9,093 bases of DNA from WHSM01 sp050701795 (GCA_050701795.1 JBOGDK010000181.1:1-9093), one strand, 5' to 3'. Counted from the stretch's first letter, positions 1-6,826 are shown. Program-made: numbers and translations. Notes: generated by a model not told the origin, from the letters alone.

Positions 1-324
1 GCACCAATCCAGCTCTCCACCAGCTGGGAGCCTCTGGCCGTGACGCGAGGAACCCCCGTGGAATGGCCAGAAGACGGTGCCACAGTCGGGGTAATCGCCC
101 GGATGGACCGGATCGGAGTACGGGTCACCGAGTCGGAGGAGCGCATCACCGCGCGACCCGCCATGCCGGACGAACTGTCCGCCCTGGAACTACCCACTCG
201 GGGTGCCGAGATCCTTCTGGTCCGGAGGACCTACTACGCGGGAGAGAGCCCCGTGGAGACGGCGGACATCGTGATACCTTCCGACCGTTACGAACTGGTG
301 TACCGGGCACCGGTGGACCCGTAG
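1..324 (+). CDS. GntR-family regulator, C-terminal UTRA domain (5' partial)
   Basis: The reading frame is open from the first base to a TAG at 322-324 and gives 107 residues. The start and the N-terminal winged-helix DNA-binding domain lie beyond the left edge. The visible part looks like the effector-binding UTRA domain of HutC-type GntR regulators: a strand with an LSTSWEPL stretch near residues 5-12, a GVIARMDRIG helix region, an 'ERITARPAMPDE' segment, then the closing strands around LLVRRTYYAGESPVETADIV and a short tail. In such proteins this domain binds a small ligand that releases the N-terminal domain from DNA. Similar regulators often sit in actinomycete integrative conjugative elements, but nothing else in the window confirms that setting. 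The gene converges on the minus-strand gene ending at 453; the 128 bp between them hold no hairpin I would call a terminator. The family call is by pattern only; the ligand is unknown. Confidence 0.8.
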   Translation, partial: APIQLSTSWEPLAVTRGTPVEWPEDGATVGVIARMDRIGVRVTESEERITARPAMPDELSALELPTRGAEILLVRRTYYAGESPVETADIVIPSDRYELVYRAPVDP

Positions 325-452
325 GTGAGAAGACTGGCACACCCGGCCAACGCAACCGCCACGGAACACCCATCCCCCCGACCACGTGCTCACGCCTGGT
401 CGCGAAAGCCGCTTAAGACTCCCGGCGCTCGCTGGGGTGCTCCGCGCAGTCG

Positions 453-911
453 TCAGCCTGCCGCGATCGTCGCTTCGACTCGGTCGAGGTACTGGTACCA
501 CCACTCACCCTCGCGCTTCTTGGGCGATGAGGACAGCAGGCTGCCCGTGACCACGAAGACCAGGAGGACCGCGCGCTCGGGATGGAGCTTGTCATCCAGC
601 GGTTCACGGTTCGCCAGGGCCGTCAGGTACCCACGCACCTCGTCGGAGGACAGCCCCGCCCATGCCTCCATGTCGGAGATCGCACGCGCCCCTTCTGGCA
701 GCTCCTCGGCGCTCGGGCCACCGTCATACATGTCCAACAGCGCGACGGTCCCGATCGCCACTGTCAGCTCCAGCCCTCGGCGCCACATGTCTTCGTCGGC
801 GAATGCTGTCAGTGCGGTACCGAGTCGGTCCGCGTCCTTCTTGACCGCCGCGTCCAGCGCTTCGCGGACCAACGGCTCAACCTGACTGTCAATCTCCACC
901 TGATCTCCCAC
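453..911 (-). CDS. Conserved-looking hypothetical protein, 152 aa
   Basis: I do not recognise this protein. It reads as a soluble, mainly helical, acidic domain: an N-terminal run rich in Glu, Asp and Val, a helix with alternating charge (ALDAAVKKDADRLGTALTAF), a hydrophobic helix around residues 50-62 and another near 118-128 (AVLLVFVVTG), then a WWYQYLDRVEATI ending. There is no signal peptide. Codon usage is GC3-rich, though less than in the catabolic genes to the right, and supports real coding. The chosen GTG at 911 has AAGGA eight bases upstream. A second in-frame GTG at 899 has GGGAG five bases upstream and is an equally good start. The 5' end overlaps the in-frame tail of the upstream split gene (stop at 889-891), so the two were probably co-expressed. 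The hydrophobic segments could pack against a membrane, but they are too short and broken to call transmembrane helices firmly. Confidence 0.75.
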   Translation of the reverse strand: MGDQVEIDSQVEPLVREALDAAVKKDADRLGTALTAFADEDMWRRGLELTVAIGTVALLDMYDGGPSAEELPEGARAISDMEAWAGLSSDEVRGYLTALANREPLDDKLHPERAVLLVFVVTGSLLSSSPKKREGEWWYQYLDRVEATIAAG

Positions 912-1227
912 GTCGCTTGTCCTTGATGATCTTCACTGCACCCAGGAGGGCAGCAGCGCCCACGAGAGCCGCGCCAACTGACGCGGGAACCGACGATAGA
1001 AACTCGGCCACGGGTGCCCAAACCGCGTTAGCGGCCGTGGAGCCGATGGTGATCTTCTCAGCCGTGGTCCACTTGCTCGGCTCAGCCTTCGGCGCGTTCG
1101 CATCTGCGTCCCTGCCCGAGCGCTGAGGGCCACGGCCCCCGATTGTCTTCCGTCGCGGCCCGCGAAGGAAGTCTGCACCAGGGCCGTTGTACTGCGGCCC
1201 TCCTCGCGATGCGGGGCCGCCCGTTCT
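889..1227 (-). pseudogene. In-frame continuation of the coiled-coil gene after a TGA; Gly/Arg linker plus C-terminal hydrophobic helix
   Basis: Immediately after the TGA that ends the upstream gene (1228-1230), the same frame stays open for 112 codons to a TGA at 889-891. Its product looks like protein: a Gly/Arg/Pro-rich linker (PQYNGPGADFLRGPRRK and following), an amphipathic segment WTTAEKITIGSTAANAVW, a hydrophobic helix SVGAALVGAAALLGAV, and a basic tail KIIKDKRRGR, as expected for a membrane-facing C-terminus. There is no ATG, GTG or TTG in frame until a GTG at 1011, so most of it has no start of its own. The simplest reading is one gene (889-1482) split by a nonsense mutation or sequencing error. 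Alternatives are stop readthrough, or a 40-residue protein starting at 1011. It overlaps the next gene by 23 bases. Confidence 0.45.
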
Positions 1228-1482
1228 TCAATCCCGAAGCGCTTCGATCTGCGTCTTCAGGCCCTCAACCCGGCTCTTGATCGCGGACACCTGATCCGCC
1301 AACCCGTCTGCCTCATCCTTCAGTGAACTGGCCTGTTGCGCCATCGAGTCCAGACCGGCTGCGGCCACGGTGCCCGCCAGCGACTCCAACGAACTTCCTA
1401 CGCTGGTCAGCTCACCGGAGGCCTGGTCCAGTGTGGACATTGCCTGCGACGCCTGGCCACTTGCCTCTTCTACCGAGGACAA
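1228..1482 (-). CDS. Small helical / coiled-coil protein, 84 aa (possibly truncated by nonsense)
   Basis: The product is almost wholly helical and rich in Ala, Ser, Gln and Glu. Heptad-like spacing of hydrophobic residues in its second half (SLKDEADGLADQVSAIKSRV then EGLKTQIEAL) predicts a coiled coil. It has no Cys, no Trp, no membrane segment and no signal peptide, and I recognise no catalytic motif. I chose the TTG at 1482 because a strong GGGGAGG ribosome-binding site lies five bases upstream (1488-1494). A longer version from a GTG at 1536 has no comparable site and adds an unhelix-like, basic N-terminus. The size and helical character recall small secreted or structural helical-hairpin proteins, but the WXG motif of ESX substrates is absent. 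The frame continues past its stop for 112 codons, so this may be only the N-terminal half of a larger protein. Function unknown. Confidence 0.6.
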   Translation of the reverse strand: MSSVEEASGQASQAMSTLDQASGELTSVGSSLESLAGTVAAAGLDSMAQQASSLKDEADGLADQVSAIKSRVEGLKTQIEALRD

Positions 1483-1487
1483 CCCAG

Positions 1488-1494
1488 CCTCCCC
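1488..1494 (-). promoter_or_regulatory. Ribosome-binding site deciding the TTG start of the coiled-coil gene
   Basis: GGGGAGG on the minus strand, followed by a five-base spacer (CTGGG) and then TTG at 1482. It is the best Shine-Dalgarno match in the 1483-1576 gap and favours TTG over the upstream GTG at 1536. No clear -35/-10 pair could be assigned in the same gap. Confidence 0.6.
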
Positions 1495-1576
1495 GTCCCG
1501 GTGCGTAATCGACCGCGCACACGTTAGCAGCCGCACCGTCGGTCTCGGGGAACGTGGCTGTCGACACCTCGTGGCG

Positions 1577-3049
1577 TCAGGGCCGTACGGTGGGGCGGGC
1601 CAGGTACGTACCCGTGGGGGATCCGACGACCCGCCCGGACTCCAGGATCCGTCGTCCCCGCAGGAACGTGTCGGTGACCTTGGCGCCCAGCTCGAAGCCC
1701 TCGAACGGGGTGTACTCCTGGGCCGACTCGGAGTCCGACGCTCGTACCGTCCAGGTGGTGTCGGGGTCGACCAGGGCGAAGTCGGCGTCGTACCCCTCCG
1801 CGATCACACCCTTGGTGCGCAGCCCGAACCGGCGCGCGGGGTGGTACGCGGTCAGCGCGGCGATCCGTTGCATCGGCAGGCCGCGCCTGGCGCCTTCGGT
1901 GACCAGCCCCGGCAACAGGTACTCGACGCCGCCGAACCCTGACTTCGCGAGGAACACGTCGTCTCGCGGGTCGCCGAACTTCTGCTCGTCACGGCAGCAG
2001 GCGTGGTCACTGACCACCCAGTCGACGTCCCCGGCGAGGACGTGCCGCCACAGCGCCTCGACGTCGTCGCGGGGCCGCAGCGGCGGGTTCACCTTGCCGC
2101 CGAGCCCGTGTGCGGTGTGGATGTCGGCGAGCAGGTGCCCCACCGTGACCTCGCGCCGGAAGTCGATGTGCGGGAACGCCGTAGCCATCCGTAGCGCGGC
2201 ATCGAGAGCCTTCGCCGACGACAGGTGCAGCAGGTTGATCGTCGGCAACCCCGTCTCGTGGGCCAGGTACGACGCGATGCTGATGGCGAGTCCCTCGGAA
2301 TGCGGCGGGCGGGACGCGTGGTACGCCTCCAACCCGGTCAGCGCCCCCTGTTCCTCGACCATCCGGGTGTACGCGGTCATGATCTCGGCCGTCTCGCAGT
2401 GCAGCGACAGCGACAGCTCGTCCGCCAGATCCGGGAACTGTTCCCGGGCCGCCTGCAACCCGCGCATCACGAACTCGAAGTGGGCGTAGTCGTAGCGTTC
2501 CCCCTCGGGGATCATCAGGAAGGCGTTCTGGTCGGCGGAGCGGCCGTGCAGCCCATGACTGCCGTAGAACATGAACACCTTGAACGACGTCACGCCGTGG
2601 TCGCGTACCAGGGACGGGATCTCGTCGATGTGCTGCCGCATCATCGGGGCGAGGTGGAAGGCGTAGTCGACGTACGACCGGCCGTCGCTGGCGGCCAGCA
2701 CCTCGGGGAAGAACTCGGCGTACGGGCCGCCCCGGTTCAGGTAGTACTGCCCGGTACGGATGTACGTGATCGCCGTGGTGACCCCGCCCTGGGCGCAGGC
2801 GCGGCTCTCCGTGGAAGTGTCGTCGGCGAGCGGGTTGTAGATCCCCCAGTGCTGGTGCGCGTCCACCACGCCGGGGAACGCGAGCTTGTTGCCACCGTCG
2901 ACTACGGTGGCCGCCTCGCCGGGGTCGATCCCGGGGGCCACCCGTACGATCCGGCCGCCGCTGACCCCGATGTCGAGGTTCTCCAGATCCGGACGGTCAT
3001 GGCCGACGACGCGTACGTTCTTCACCACCAGGTCGAGCGACACCAACAT
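1577..3049 (-). CDS. Hydantoinase/dihydropyrimidinase-like cyclic amidohydrolase
   Basis: A metal-dependent hydrolase of the amidohydrolase superfamily, in the group that opens cyclic amides (hydantoinase, dihydropyrimidinase, allantoinase, dihydroorotase). All expected metal ligands are visible in the 490-residue product: H65 and H67 in VDAHQHW, the lysine that is carboxylated in this family (K157 in TSFKVFMFY), H217 in SLHCETAE, H275 in NLLHLSS and D348 in VVSDHAC. An NPPLRP loop (321-326) and the C-terminal GYDADFALVDPD strand are also typical. SFKVFMFY and SDHAC look closer to hydantoinase/dihydropyrimidinase than to dihydroorotase (TDHAP), but H65-Q-H67 and the long middle region are unusual, so the substrate is open. 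It is last in the operon, 31 bases after the MmgE/PrpD gene. AAGGAGG lies only 2 bases before ATG 3049 but 8 bases before an in-frame GTG at 3043, which may be the true start. Cytosolic. Confidence 0.92.
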   Translation of the reverse strand: MLVSLDLVVKNVRVVGHDRPDLENLDIGVSGGRIVRVAPGIDPGEAATVVDGGNKLAFPGVVDAHQHWGIYNPLADDTSTESRACAQGGVTTAITYIRTGQYYLNRGGPYAEFFPEVLAASDGRSYVDYAFHLAPMMRQHIDEIPSLVRDHGVTSFKVFMFYGSHGLHGRSADQNAFLMIPEGERYDYAHFEFVMRGLQAAREQFPDLADELSLSLHCETAEIMTAYTRMVEEQGALTGLEAYHASRPPHSEGLAISIASYLAHETGLPTINLLHLSSAKALDAALRMATAFPHIDFRREVTVGHLLADIHTAHGLGGKVNPPLRPRDDVEALWRHVLAGDVDWVVSDHACCRDEQKFGDPRDDVFLAKSGFGGVEYLLPGLVTEGARRGLPMQRIAALTAYHPARRFGLRTKGVIAEGYDADFALVDPDTTWTVRASDSESAQEYTPFEGFELGAKVTDTFLRGRRILESGRVVGSPTGTYLARPTVRP

Positions 3050-3051
3050 CT

Positions 3052-3058
3052 CCTCCTT
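3052..3058 (-). promoter_or_regulatory. Strong ribosome-binding site of the amidohydrolase gene
   Basis: A perfect AAGGAGG lies on the minus strand. It is followed by AG, then ATG TTG GTG: three consecutive possible start codons at spacings of 2, 5 and 8 bases. The spacing rule favours the GTG (3043) or TTG (3046) over the ATG (3049). The product changes by only two residues at most. Confidence 0.7.
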
Positions 3059-3080
3059 GGATGGGTAGCGGATCGGTCCG

Positions 3081-4646
3081 TCACACGTCTCGCCCGGAGC
3101 CGTCGTCGAGGTCCGCCAGCAGGGCCATCACGGCGCCGACGCCGGGCAGCGCGTCGAGCGCAAGCACCCGCTCAGCCACCTGCTCGGCGACCGTGGGGGA
3201 GAGCCGGCCCGACACGTTCTGGTGGAACTTCACACCCAGCTCCGCGTCGGAGAGGGGGCGCTGCGGGCCGCCCCGGTTGGCCAGCACCTCCTCGGTCCAC
3301 TGCTGGCCGTCGTCGGTGCTGACCCGTACCACCGCCGGGAACTGGTTCGGGAAGATCGCGTCACAGCGTGCGTCGGGCACCACGTCGACCAGCGCCATCA
3401 GGTCGCGGCGGCGCGGGTCGGTGGCCAGTTCGTCGCTGAAGTCGTCCAGCCCGACCCCGAGCCCGGAACCCCCGAGCAGCCCCGCGACCACCGCGTACGG
3501 TCCGCTGAACTGCGCCTGGTAGCCGGTCCGTGGGGCACGTTTGGTCTCGATCGGTTGGCCGATGGTGCGGATCACCGCGGTGGGCACCCGCAGCTCGATG
3601 TGCGTGATCCGGTCGACCGGGATCCCACGCCCGCGCAGCGCGAGACCGCCGTCGATGGCGGCGTGGGTGAAATGATTCGCCGGGTACGGCTTGAAGAAGA
3701 TGCCCGGTACGGACCACTGCTCGCCGAGTCCTTCGGTGACGGCGGACAGGTCGACCTGGTCCCGCAGGAACGCCTCGAAGAAGCCGAACCGCCCCTCCAG
3801 CACCGTGGGTGGGCCGGTAAATCCGCGGGCCACCAGTTGCGCCGCGGTCACCGCGGAGTGGGCCGCCCAGCCGCAGTGCAGCCGCTTGACCGTACCGCCG
3901 GTGCGGTTCGCCTCGATGATCCCCGAGGCCATCGACGCGGCGACACCGAGACTGTGCAGCACCGCGTCAGGTCCTGCTCGCCGCAGGGTCGCCGGCTCAG
4001 CGGGCGTCGCCGCGACAGGTGCTCCGGCCAGCAGTTTCGCCGCCGCCACCGCGCCCCCCAACGCGCCGCAGATCGAGGTGGCGTGCTGGCCGTGTTCGAA
4101 GTAGACGGAGTTGCCGAGCTCGGTGTCGTAGCCGGCCATCCCGAGGCGTACCGCGACTTCGAGCCCGGCCGCGATGGCGGCGACCGTCTCGGCGCCGGTC
4201 GCCCCGGCGGCTTCGGCGGCGGCCAGCCCGGCCGGCACCACGCTCGCACTGGGGTGCAGTACGGACGGCAGGTGGGTGTCGTCGAAGTCGAGGGAGTGGG
4301 CCAGTACGCCGTTGACGAACGCCGCCTGTGGTGCCGGCACCGGGTCGGTGAGGCCGACCGCGTGAGCCTGGCCCCGGCCGCCCTGGTCGGCGGCGTACCT
4401 GGCGGCGGCGTGGCTGGTGGGCAGCCGGTACGCCGCGACACACAACCCCAGTACGTCGAGCACCCGCTGCCGTACGCTCGCCGTCACCTCCGGGGGCAGT
4501 GTCGCGGTGCTGGTGGTGGCGGCGAAGGTCGCCAGCCGCTCCGCGAGCGTGGAGTCAGACACGGCGGGGGTCTGCTGCGGCGGCGCGGGCACGGCAGGGG
4601 CAGGCCGCGGGGGCGCGGGGGTGGGTTCAGGCACGGCGTCAGGCAC
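3081..4646 (-). CDS. MmgE/PrpD-family protein (hydratase/dehydratase/decarboxylase/epimerase fold)
   Basis: Member of the family that includes 2-methylcitrate dehydratase (PrpD) and cis-aconitate decarboxylase, enzymes acting on small carboxylic acids. From a GTG at 4646 the product is 521 residues; the family is usually about 450-480. Family signatures seen are LPPEVTASVRQRVLDVLGL (50-68), HSLDFDDTHLPSVLHPSASV (117-136), the TVKRLHCGWAAHSA region (252-265), FFKPYPANHFTHAAIDGGL (317-335), QAQFSGPYAVVAGLLGG (377-393) and the PLS..EL..KF closing motif (464-474). The GTG at 4646 overlaps the cyclase stop by eight bases, implying translational coupling. It adds a 28-residue Pro/Ala-rich extension before the domain begins near residue 29, where another GTG (4562) could also serve. 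The open frame upstream of 4646 is the shadow of the cyclase gene. In this operon it probably dehydrates, hydrates or epimerises the ring-opened acid; the actual reaction is not deducible. Confidence 0.92.
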   Translation of the reverse strand: MPDAVPEPTPAPPRPAPAVPAPPQQTPAVSDSTLAERLATFAATTSTATLPPEVTASVRQRVLDVLGLCVAAYRLPTSHAAARYAADQGGRGQAHAVGLTDPVPAPQAAFVNGVLAHSLDFDDTHLPSVLHPSASVVPAGLAAAEAAGATGAETVAAIAAGLEVAVRLGMAGYDTELGNSVYFEHGQHATSICGALGGAVAAAKLLAGAPVAATPAEPATLRRAGPDAVLHSLGVAASMASGIIEANRTGGTVKRLHCGWAAHSAVTAAQLVARGFTGPPTVLEGRFGFFEAFLRDQVDLSAVTEGLGEQWSVPGIFFKPYPANHFTHAAIDGGLALRGRGIPVDRITHIELRVPTAVIRTIGQPIETKRAPRTGYQAQFSGPYAVVAGLLGGSGLGVGLDDFSDELATDPRRRDLMALVDVVPDARCDAIFPNQFPAVVRVSTDDGQQWTEEVLANRGGPQRPLSDAELGVKFHQNVSGRLSPTVAEQVAERVLALDALPGVGAVMALLADLDDGSGRDV

Positions 4647-5613
4647 TGCCGACCACCGCCAGCGGGCGTACCGGGGAGCCGGTGGCGCCGTACAGGGCCA
4701 GCGGGGCGAGGACGAACGTGAACTCGTGGTGGCCTGCGGCGGCCAGCTCTTCCAGCGCCATCGCCTCGATGATGTAGATCCCGCGTTCCACCAGGAGCAC
4801 CCGGTGCGCCGGCAGTTCGGCGTGTCCCGCGCCGGGTCGCAGACACTCGAACGCGATGGTGTCGGCGCCGACGGCGTACACCTGGCGGTCCGCCAGCCAC
4901 ACGGCACCGGCCTCGCCGACTCCGGGTACGCCGCTGTCCCGCCCGATGTAGACCTCGCGGTCGGCGTGGTCGAAGTGCCGGCCCCAACCGCTGCGTACCA
5001 GCACCACGTCACCTGCTCCGACGGTGGTGCCCTGCCGTCGCTCGGCGGCCGCCAGGTCGGCGGGGGTGATCTCGTACCCGGGAGGGCATCCTTCGGGTTC
5101 CCCGATCGCCGCCGGTACGTCGAGCAGCACGCCACGCCGTACCGACGGTGGGATGGTGTGGGCGCCCAGCTCCCGGAACTTGCCCCCCTGGCCGGCCTCC
5201 CGGGCGTCCGAGCCGTCGAAGAGTCGCCCGTCGTGGGACACGTGGGCGAGCGCGTCGATATGGGTGCCGACGTGGGTGCCCATCGTTATCAGGTCGTTCG
5301 CCGCCGAGCCGCCGTCGGGGCGCACCATGTCGCCGTGCCGGCGCGGCAACGCGTGCCAGTACGCCGGGTGGTTCGGCGACTGGGGCATCCCCACCGACAG
5401 CACCCGCCCGAGGTCGAAGCAGCGGACACCGGCGCGTACCGCCGCGAGCAACGGGTCGCCGCCGGCATCGAGGGCATCGGCGGCACCGGCACCAGGGGCG
5501 TCGGCGGCACCGGCGCCGGGTGTGCCCTGGCCGTCGCGGGCGCGGTGGGCGCCGTCGCCGGCGCTGGTCGAGGTGGCCGCGGTCAGGTCGTCCGCGGAGT
5601 CAGCAGGGCTCAC
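4639..5613 (-). CDS. Cyclase-family metal hydrolase (kynurenine formamidase / isatin hydrolase type)
   Basis: Belongs to the 'putative cyclase' family, manganese or zinc hydrolases that cleave amide bonds in N-formylkynurenine, isatin and related compounds. The metal-binding signature HxGTHxDxxxH is intact at residues 114-124 (H114, H118, D120, H124). Other family marks are GDVVLVRSGW (201-210), VGADTIAFE (248-256) and the C-terminal IYIIEAMALEEL plus PLALYGATGSPVRPLAVV block. I start it at GTG 5613, whose GTGA overlaps the CoA-transferase stop by four bases; the frame farther upstream lies within that gene and is shadow. The product is 324 residues. The first ~55 are an Ala/Gly/Asp-rich, low-complexity extension containing a 24-bp tandem duplication, absent from typical members. 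It likely performs the second hydrolysis after, or an alternative ring opening to, the amidohydrolase. Substrate unknown. Confidence 0.92.
   Translation of the reverse strand: MSPADSADDLTAATSTSAGDGAHRARDGQGTPGAGAADAPGAGAADALDAGGDPLLAAVRAGVRCFDLGRVLSVGMPQSPNHPAYWHALPRRHGDMVRPDGGSAANDLITMGTHVGTHIDALAHVSHDGRLFDGSDAREAGQGGKFRELGAHTIPPSVRRGVLLDVPAAIGEPEGCPPGYEITPADLAAAERRQGTTVGAGDVVLVRSGWGRHFDHADREVYIGRDSGVPGVGEAGAVWLADRQVYAVGADTIAFECLRPGAGHAELPAHRVLLVERGIYIIEAMALEELAAAGHHEFTFVLAPLALYGATGSPVRPLAVVGSA
5474..5521 (-). repeat. Two tandem 24-bp repeats in the 5' end of the cyclase gene
   Basis: Two adjacent 24-bp units (5474-5497 and 5498-5521) match at 20 of 24 positions. They encode the near-identical octapeptides GAGAADAP and GAGAADAL in the cyclase N-terminal extension. 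The length is a multiple of three, so gain or loss of a unit keeps the frame. The divergence suggests an old slippage duplication, not a recent one. Confidence 0.75.
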
Positions 5614-6809
5614 GTGACGATCCGCCGGTCGCGTAGGTCCGCTATCAGCGCGGGATCGCAGCCCAGCTCGCTGGTCAGGATGTCGTCGGTGTCGGCGCCG
5701 ACCGCGCGGCCGGTGAACCGGATCCGCCCGGGGGTCTGGCTCATCCGCCACATCACGTTGTGCATCAGCATCGGACCGAGGTCGTCGTCGACGACGGTGG
5801 TGAGCATCCCGGTGGCGCGTACGTGCTCGTCGTCGACGAGGTCACGGGAGTCGTACACCGGGGCGATGGCGGCGCCCGCCTCTCCGAAGGCGCGTACCAC
5901 CTCGTCCCGGGTGCGTTCGGCGATCCACGCGGACACGTACTGGTCGAGTTCGTCGGCGTGGTCGGCGCGGTCCCGGCCGGTACGGAACCACGGTTCGGAC
6001 ACCACCTCCGGGTGCCCGACGAGCGTCATCACCCGTTCCGCGATCGCCTGGGCGCTGGTGGAGATGGCGACCCACCGCCCATCGGCGGTCCGGTACGTGT
6101 TGCGCGGGGCGTTGTTGGTGGAGCGGTTGCCGTGGCGGTGTTCGACCACTCCGAGCTGGTCGTACACGGTGGGCGAGGGGCCGACGGCGGCCATGATCGG
6201 TTCCAGCAGGTTGAGGTCGATGACCTGGCCTTTACCGCCGTTGCGGTCGCGGGCGTACAGCGCCATCATCGCGGCGGACGACGCGGCGATCCCGCAGATG
6301 CTGTCGGCCAGCCCGAACGCCGGCAGGGTCGGCGGCCCGTCCTCGGGGCCGGTGAGGTGGGCGAAGCCGCTCATCGCCTCGGCGAGAGTGCCGAAGCCCG
6401 CCTGCTGCGCGTACGGACCGGTCTGCCCGAAGCCGGTGATCCGTACCAGTACCAGGCCGGGATTGGCCTCGGTGAGCTTGTCCGGGCCGACTCCCCAGCG
6501 CTCCAGGGTGCCGGGCCGGAAGTTCTCCACCACCACGTCGGCGTCGGCGGCGAGCCGGCCGAACAGCTCGGCGCCTTCGGGGCTGGAGAGGTTGAGGCCG
6601 AGGGTCCGCTTGTTGCGGGAGATCTCTTTCCACCACAGCGGTACGCCGTCCCTGGCCTTCCCGTGACCGCGCATGCCGTCACCGGAGACTGGGTGCTCGA
6701 TCTTGATCACGTCGGCACCGAAGTCTCCCAGAATCTGGCAGCACAGCGGACCCGCGAGGATCGTCGACACGTCGATCACCCGGAGTCCGGTTAACGGTCC
6801 GTCGCCCAC
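5610..6809 (-). CDS. Class III CoA-transferase, CaiB/BaiF family
   Basis: Transfers CoA between carboxylic acids through an aspartyl intermediate (formyl-CoA:oxalate, carnitine, bile-acid and benzylsuccinate CoA-transferases are family members). The 399-residue product has the family's full length. It opens with GLRVIDVSTILAGPLCCQILGDFGADVIKIE (8-38), followed by the KRTLGLNL strand (67-74), DVVVENFRPGTLERWG (91-106) and RITGFGQTGPYA (123-134). The candidate catalytic aspartate is D169 in FGLADSICG, at the same position as Asp169 of formyl-CoA transferase. The GTG start has GGGGAGGG ending five to six bases upstream. It is the first gene of the operon, 52 bases after the IclR gene and downstream of a good promoter, and overlaps the cyclase by four bases. 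It probably activates the pathway's acid as a CoA thioester; donor and acceptor cannot be told from sequence. Confidence 0.95.
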   Translation of the reverse strand: MGDGPLTGLRVIDVSTILAGPLCCQILGDFGADVIKIEHPVSGDGMRGHGKARDGVPLWWKEISRNKRTLGLNLSSPEGAELFGRLAADADVVVENFRPGTLERWGVGPDKLTEANPGLVLVRITGFGQTGPYAQQAGFGTLAEAMSGFAHLTGPEDGPPTLPAFGLADSICGIAASSAAMMALYARDRNGGKGQVIDLNLLEPIMAAVGPSPTVYDQLGVVEHRHGNRSTNNAPRNTYRTADGRWVAISTSAQAIAERVMTLVGHPEVVSEPWFRTGRDRADHADELDQYVSAWIAERTRDEVVRAFGEAGAAIAPVYDSRDLVDDEHVRATGMLTTVVDDDLGPMLMHNVMWRMSQTPGRIRFTGRAVGADTDDILTSELGCDPALIADLRDRRIVT

Positions 6810-6814
6810 TCCGT

Positions 6815-6822
6815 CCCTCCCC
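6815..6822 (-). promoter_or_regulatory. Ribosome-binding site of the CoA-transferase gene
   Basis: GGGGAGGG on the minus strand, five bases before the GTG at 6809. It supports GTG 6809 as the start of the first operon gene. Confidence 0.6.
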
Positions 6823-6826
6823 TTCT

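Noticed and set aside
325..885. Plus-strand 186-codon open frame after the GntR gene
   Set aside because: It is antisense to the 153-codon minus-strand gene and is Ser/Arg-rich with no domain. The minus-strand product has normal protein composition.
933..1178. Minus-strand 81-codon open frame
   Set aside because: Composition is Arg/Ser/Pro noise. The frame continuing from the coiled-coil gene (889-1227) gives far more protein-like sequence over the same bases.
1499..1536. Inverted arms GGTGCG and CGCACC flanking about 26 bases in the gap upstream of the coiled-coil gene
   Set aside because: Six-base GC-rich arms with a long loop are expected by chance at this base composition. There is no T-run or known motif.
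2225..4721. Plus-strand open frames 2225-3322 and 3222-4721
   Set aside because: Antisense shadows of the amidohydrolase and MmgE/PrpD genes. They are rich in Arg, Gly and Val with no recognisable fold, and have no credible start region.
4647..5135. N-terminal extension of the MmgE/PrpD frame up to 5135 (684-residue version, possible fusion)
   Set aside because: The extra 163 residues are Arg/Ser/Pro/Trp-rich noise read out of frame through the cyclase gene, whose own motifs (PLALYGATGSPVRPLAVV) occupy the same bases.
5614..5751. Upstream extension of the cyclase frame to 5751
   Set aside because: It lies inside the CoA-transferase coding region and gives an Arg/Pro-rich sequence. GTG 5613 with a GTGA overlap is the better start.
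4417..6666. Long plus-strand open frame of 749 codons across the cyclase and CoA-transferase genes
   Set aside because: It is antisense to two genes with intact family motifs. Its translation is low-complexity, rich in Arg, Ser, Val and Gly, with no domain. It is a by-product of high GC3 on the opposite strand.
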